DNA from: Benincasa hispida
Lineage: Eukaryota; Streptophyta; Magnoliopsida; Cucurbitales; Cucurbitaceae
Assembly (NCBI RefSeq): GCF_009727055.1
Contig: NC_052349.1
Coordinates: forward strand, 45,158,071 to 45,222,070
Direction of reading: 5' to 3'
DNA length: 64,000 bases
Position 1 is the stretch's first letter, and each line of letters opens with the position of its first letter. Below are positions 58,725 through 64,000 of this stretch, in pieces. Position numbers and translations under genes: made by a program. The notes beneath the pieces were generated by a model. It worked only from the letters and a program-made list of their open reading frames with translations, made no database searches and had not been told where the DNA came from.

Positions 58725-59150
58725 AATTCTCTAATTAATACTTAACCAATCTCATTTAGAATCCTACGTAGAAGTCCTTCAAATCATGTTAATCATAAGC
58801 AAGGATGAGAATCTTCTCCTAAACATGCAATTAATAAGTTCTAGGATTAAGGGCAAGCTAAGTCGAACAACTAATTTCTATCGTCTAATTGATTATTCGA
58901 AATTGGATTTCATCTAGATTAGTTAGAAGAATGCTTATTGATTGGAATTCCTAATCAACTTCACAACGTAACTTTACCTTAGCTTCTTGGCGATTAGTTT
59001 CCTAACATTTACGTATTAGGTATTAATCTAAAACAATCAATTGATTAAGCATGGCTAATTTTTTAGATAACCCCATATGAAAGAGATTGAAGAATAATAA
59101 CAAGATAAAGTGTCGTTGAATTAGAAAATTACAACAAGAGTTCAACCACA
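58725..59150. other. No gene seen
   Basis: AT-rich sequence without an open frame or repeat I can name. It lies between the gypsy LTR fragment and the LTR that hosts the nested copy at 59235. Confidence 0.4.
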
Positions 59151-62100
59151 AAATCTCAAAAATACATGAAGTATATTGCATTAATTTATCCATTAACCAG
59201 AAAAATGTAAGGTTAATGCATAAAGCCTTGAACATGTTGGATTATAGAAACATGCAGCGGAAGCAAGCATGATCATTAAGCATTCTAATTCCTTAATTTT
59301 GACATCAAAATAAGCATGTTCATGGGGTATTAAGAGGGTTTCAACACATACCTTTGAAGAATTCCTCCAAATCCAAGATGCTCACGTAATTTCATATCCA
59401 AATCTTTAGTGAACCACCAAGAGATCTTCTCTACTATTCTCAGCCTTGAATTTGAGTGGTGGAACTCACAATTGAGTTGAAATCATGAAGGAATTGGAGT
59501 GGGTTTTCAGGGGAAGAAAAATACCTACTGCAAAAACAATTTTCCAATAGCCTCCCACTCTCAATCTTAGAAATTGAAGTGGTTTTTATTTTTTTCCTAC
59601 ATACAGGCATTGAAAAGCAACCCCAATAACACTTCAATTGCATGAAGTTAATGGACAAGGTATGTTAATTTAGGAGAAACACCTTTACTTCACCAAAATG
59701 TGAAAAAGTCCACTACCAAGTTTCAAAATTCCTATTTCTATTTTCAATCTTTAATTAATTAATTCAAAATTAATTAAAATCAAAACCAATATTTCAATTT
59801 CTGAAATTGAAATTGAAATAAAAATGAAATTAATTTTGATTTCTAATTAATTAAACATAGTAATTTAATATCAAATATTAAATTAATCACATACCTAATT
59901 TTAAACATGAATCCTATTCATCTAGCTAATATTTAAATCAACATTTAAATATTATAAACTCTTCAATTTTGTTTAATTTCGATGTTGATTAATCATATCA
60001 AATATAATTATACAAATCCTAATTTGAATTTGAACTATTCAAATTCAATCCCTAAATTCAATTTGAACATTTCAAATTAAAAACTTCAAATTGATGTCAT
60101 TCCAAATTCACTCAATTTACTAATTCAAGGTGTTCATATTTTACGAGCTAGTAGAGGGACCTTATGGATCTACAGATCATGAGCTTCAACGATTTGAGAT
60201 TAATTGACTAAAACTCTTTAGACCAAATTAATCAATATTCATTAACTATCGAGTCACACCACTATAGCTCGATAGTTGCACTCTCTTCACTGTAGATATA
60301 TTTGCGTCCACTTGATTTAACCACAATCAGTACAGGTTGTTCGTAATAACGGCTGGGTCAAATGTTATTTTATCCCCAAAATTACGTCTTGCTCCTTAAG
60401 TTCCACTGACCCTCTAATAAACAATTGATTTGTGATTCAATCACTAAACTGGATCCCTCTTGGGTTAATGAGAGGGTGAGGCCCCTTGTTCAAAACTTGG
60501 ATTCAACACTTAAGAGAACAACCTTCCTCCTATCCCTAAATCGGGTAGGCATGAATTCCATCTTGCACACCATGTCCCCAACTATCTATCCGGTCTTACC
60601 CTAAAATTGGAGGCTTATTGAGTGGCATTGTTGAGCCAACCCTCACCTATGCAAATTTAAGGATAATCCTGAATAAACAGGAGTTCATAGTTAGTTCAGG
60701 ATTAAGATTGAGTTACCTAGGTCATCAAAGCGAAATAGTCAGTCTTAAACAGTAAACAACGTTATAAAGTAAGAGTGACTTATTTCTTGGTCCGATCTTA
60801 CGCAAACTTATTGCATAGAACGCCCCTACTCCTCATATAAATACATGAACGAATAAGAATCACTTCGTTTATAGCACCTTACAACAAATTGTAACAACTA
60901 CAGAGTGGGTCGCATCTGGTAGTGTTATCAAAATAAGGCACCAAACCTTATTCATATATTATAAATTATTTTGACTATTTACTCGAACCTGGTCCACTTT
61001 TATGTCTCCACATAAAGTTCAAGTTTCATATAATAGTCATGGATCTTAGTTTATTGGATTTAGTCTTTACAAGTGCAATTTACAAATTTAATAATAACTT
61101 TATTGAAGAAATGTTGAATAACATCTTTATTGATGATAGAAAATGTTTAACACTACAAACTGCAAGTTTTAGGATATACAACCCAACGGAACATATATGT
61201 AGTTGACATACGGGTGGATCATGCTCAAGAAATAATTTAAAAGTCTATAGTATATGGATAAGGTTAGGTGTCTTATTCTAGTGACAATATAGATACAACC
61301 CACTTTGTAATAGGTGCAAATAGTTTGATTCAGACTATTCATGTAGAGACATGTGAGTGGAAGTATCCTATACAAAGAGTTTGTACAAGATCAGAACGTG
61401 AAATATTTATTCTTTCTTTGCAAATCTGTTAATTGATGAGATTAATATTCCATAAGATGATTATATGCGACTCGATTTTAATCCTGAGTGGTTTATGAGC
61501 TCTTGTCTGTAAGGTCAGTCCTTTGATTTGCACGAGTGAGAGTGACTCGAGTTGTCAACTTAATAAGCCTACTCATTTTAGGGGTTTGACTAAATAGGGA
61601 GCTAGGACCACAACTTCAGAAGATGAAATTCACTCATTCTGGCATAGGGTAATTAGATGAGTAGTTCCCTTAAGTGTTGATTTTGGGTTTTGAACAAGGG
61701 GTCCCACCCTTTCACTAGCCTAGAGGAACTTAGTTTTTTATTGGACCATAAACAAATTGGTCATTAGAGGAATCAGTGGTATTTAAAGAAAAGATGTAAT
61801 TATATGGGTAAATTGGACATTTGACCCAACTGTAATTATGAACAACTCGTGAATAATCTACTTGCTTAAGAGTTCAACTACGGGTCTATAGTGGTTTTCA
61901 TGTAGTTAATGAATGAAGGTTAATTTAAATTAAATAGTTTAATTAATTAATCTTGGATCATTGGAACTTATAATTTGTAAGTTCATAAGGTTCTCTTGTT
62001 AGCTTACCACAGATTAACAATGATCAAATATGTTGAAAGAAAATTTGAAAATTTCAAATTTTGTGAGGAAAAATATTAATTGTATTGGATAGTTTATTTG

Positions 62101-62678
62101 GATGAGATTCAAATTATAACTTTATAATATGAAGAATAATTTATTTGAATATGATTCAATTAATTGATTATTTATAATAATGAGATCCATATAAATCAAT
62201 AAATTATTTAATTTGAATAAGATTCTAATTAAATAGATAATGAGAGAATTAATTTATTTGAATATGATTTAAATAATTAATTAATTAATTTGAATAAAGA
62301 TTCAAATTAAAGAAAATCTACAGAAGATAAATATTTGAATATGATTTAAATATTTTAAACCTTTTAATATGAGAAATTAAATGGGAAGATATTTTTTATT
62401 AGATACTATTAAATATCTAATTTAAAATATATGCACATGGATTCTCCTAATAGGACTAGAAGTGACGCAGTAGAGATCTATAAATAGGGCCCTAGGGAGC
62501 CCTCATGGAACTCACACTCTATATTCTACATCATAATCTCTATTGTCATTTTGTAGAGATTTCTCTCCAAAGAAAACTCTCCCAGATTTTTAGAAACGGG
62601 TTCTCTAAAAATTCTTCTTCCCCGTTACCTCTCATCTTTCAAGAGCGGTTTCCACAAATCGGATCTTGCCAGAGTCAT
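59151..62678 (+). mobile_element. LTR copy split by the nested solo LTR at 59235
   Basis: Plus-strand LTR parts lie at about 59151-59234 and 61194-62678. Joining them restores 'cttgaacatatatgtagttgac', which matches 'tttgaacaatatgtagttgac' at 56451-56471. The second part contains the family landmarks ('gatcatgctcaag', 'ggggtcccaccctttcac', 'ctataaatagggc' TATA box at 62480) and ends where a minus-strand LTR begins at 62679. Its exact start is not clear. Confidence 0.65.
59235..61188 (-). mobile_element. Solo LTR, subfamily A copy 3, nested in an LTR
   Basis: A 1.95-kb unit reads TGTTGGATTATAGAAACATG at its plus-strand left end and TACAACCCAACG at its right end (final A changed to G). The flanks are GAACA at 59230-59234 and 61189-61193, a perfect 5-bp target duplication. 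It is the same unit as 34579-36447 but more diverged. No internal region remains. Confidence 0.88.
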
Positions 62679-64000
62679 TGATGGAAGTCTTAACAAAGAG
62701 ACCCATGAGTAGAATTAATATCGTTCCAAACCCCATTGTGACAGAACATACACATTTACAATCAAACAGTAATAGTTATGCAAAATTCTAAATTACAACA
62801 TGCTGTAAAAGGGAAATACAAAGGTTCAAGTGAACTTACCCTTGAAGAACTATTCTTCTCGTTCCCTCGAATTTTGTTGCACGTTCGCTCACCAAACATG
62901 AATGTCAGGCTTCAGCAATCTCATTGAACAAGCACCAACAACACTTGTCCCTCGAACAGTAAATAGACACCACCAGTAGGTTATCTCGGTATTCTCGGTG
63001 TGAGAATCTAGGAATTGTGGGCTCTGTAAGATTTGGTAGAGAGTAGGAGGAATATTCAGATCGTGTAGACGATCGAGTAAGTGGAAGATAGTTTTAGTCT
63101 ATCGTATAGACAGTGTACTAGATCGTTTATAAAATAAGTGACTATCGTATAGAAAACTTGCTACGTAGAAAGCTTGCTACACGATCGTGTATGCTCTTAA
63201 GCTATCGTATAGCTTATGCTTTTGATCGTTCAATTCACAGTATCGAAATGATCGCATAGTGTAAAAATGAAAATGATATTCATTTTAACCATCAGTTACC
63301 ATAACTGATCACAACTTCCCACTAAGTTGGTTATGGGAGAAAAAACCGTAACCAATTATCCTATAATTGATTTAATTACAAATATAAATAATATACTCAT
63401 AACTTATAGTTTTAATATCACATCTAATGCAATATATAAACCATAGTTCTTTTTCTCCTTTATAGCGTTAGATAATAATTCCTCCATTTAATGTATCTAA
63501 TATATTAATTTAATTATATCTCATATAATTGATACAATTTAATTATATCATATATAATCAAATTTCCTCTTGTTAATTTGAATAATTCAAACTAACCCAA
63601 AAACTGATTCTCAACATGAATCCATTGAACTACCAGAGGGACCTTATAGACCTATAGCTTGAAGCTCCAATGGTATGTGAATAACTGACTAAACTCTTTA
63701 ATTACGATATCCACCATTCGTTAACTATCGGACATTCCACTAAAGACCAACAACTGCATTTTTCGCGCTACAGATATATTTCTGTGTTTATTGGATATAA
63801 CCAATCAACAATATGATGACCCTTCACAAATCGCTCGTAAGTACAGCTGGGCCAATTTACCGTTTTGCTTCTGTAATTACATTTAACTCCTTAAATACCA
63901 TTGATTCCTATAATGAACAATACATCATAGTTCTACTATGAGTAAATCCTTCTTGGGCCAAGAGAAGGTGTGGCGCCACATTGCTCAAGTCCCGGAATCA
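62679..64000 (-). mobile_element. LTR copy running off the window end
   Basis: TGATGGAAGTC at 62679 is the minus-strand 3' end of a further copy of the LTR family; landmarks such as 'cagatatatttctgtg' (63771) and 'gtacagctgggcc' (63841) follow in family order. The other end lies beyond 64000. Between 63055 and 63260 it holds short alternating phrases (gatcgt, tatcgtatag), also seen in the LTR at 20388-22327 near 21840-21930. Confidence 0.75.

Noticed and set aside
1..64000. tRNA and rRNA genes
   Set aside because: I scanned for cloverleaf-like A/B box pairs and rRNA landmarks by eye and saw only the tRNA-complementary primer sites of retroelements. A dedicated tRNA scan would settle it.

Overview
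This window is gene-poor, AT-rich plant nuclear DNA. It holds one intact-looking, multi-exon host gene set in a dense, nested mass of transposable elements. The spliced RING-finger gene, plant-type Ty1/copia elements with initiator-tRNA-Met primer sites, Mutator, hAT and CACTA-type DNA elements, and a sterol methyltransferase pseudogene all point to a dicot. The copia and Mutator proteins resemble families I remember from cucurbit genomes, so a cucurbit is my best guess. That guess rests on memory, not on a search.

Layout. About 0.3-7.8 kb is a decayed minus-strand Ty3/gypsy element (gag, protease, RT, RNase H, integrase) followed by a separate degenerate ORF resembling the 'putative plant transposon protein' domain. 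About 7.8-16.9 kb is the leader, primer site and LTR of a minus-strand copia element; its leader is split by a 5.1-kb CACTA-like element, which itself carries a 1.85-kb solo LTR. About 17.0-29.1 kb is a second minus-strand copia element (pol, gag, leader, primer site, LTR), interrupted by another solo LTR and by a composite region with a small copia LTR and alpha-mannosidase-like exons. An inverted partial LTR (29.1-30.4 kb) cuts a retained fragment of a sterol 24-C-methyltransferase 2 (SMT2) gene. A Mutator-like element (about 31.2-38.3 kb) follows; one LTR splits it, a second LTR sits inside the first, and a third truncates its transposase. A chromodomain-gypsy integrase tail lies at 39.0-39.5 kb.

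The host gene, an RNF10-family RING E3 ligase homologue, runs from 42163 to 54853 on the plus strand in nine exons that join into one 740-residue frame. Intron 3 carries a very GC-rich hAT-type MITE with an 8-bp target duplication. Intron 7 carries a full-length but defective antisense copia element with a perfect 5-bp target duplication. A second hAT-type MITE with a perfect 8-bp target duplication lies just past the gene. The remainder (56-64 kb) is more LTR sequence, including another solo LTR nested inside an LTR.

Besides RNF10 I see no intact host gene, no tRNA or rRNA gene and no CRISPR array. The biology is mainly a record of insertion, recombination into solo LTRs and capture of host exons. 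Exons, splice sites, target duplications and primer sites were read directly; family names come from remembered motifs and would need a profile search to confirm.
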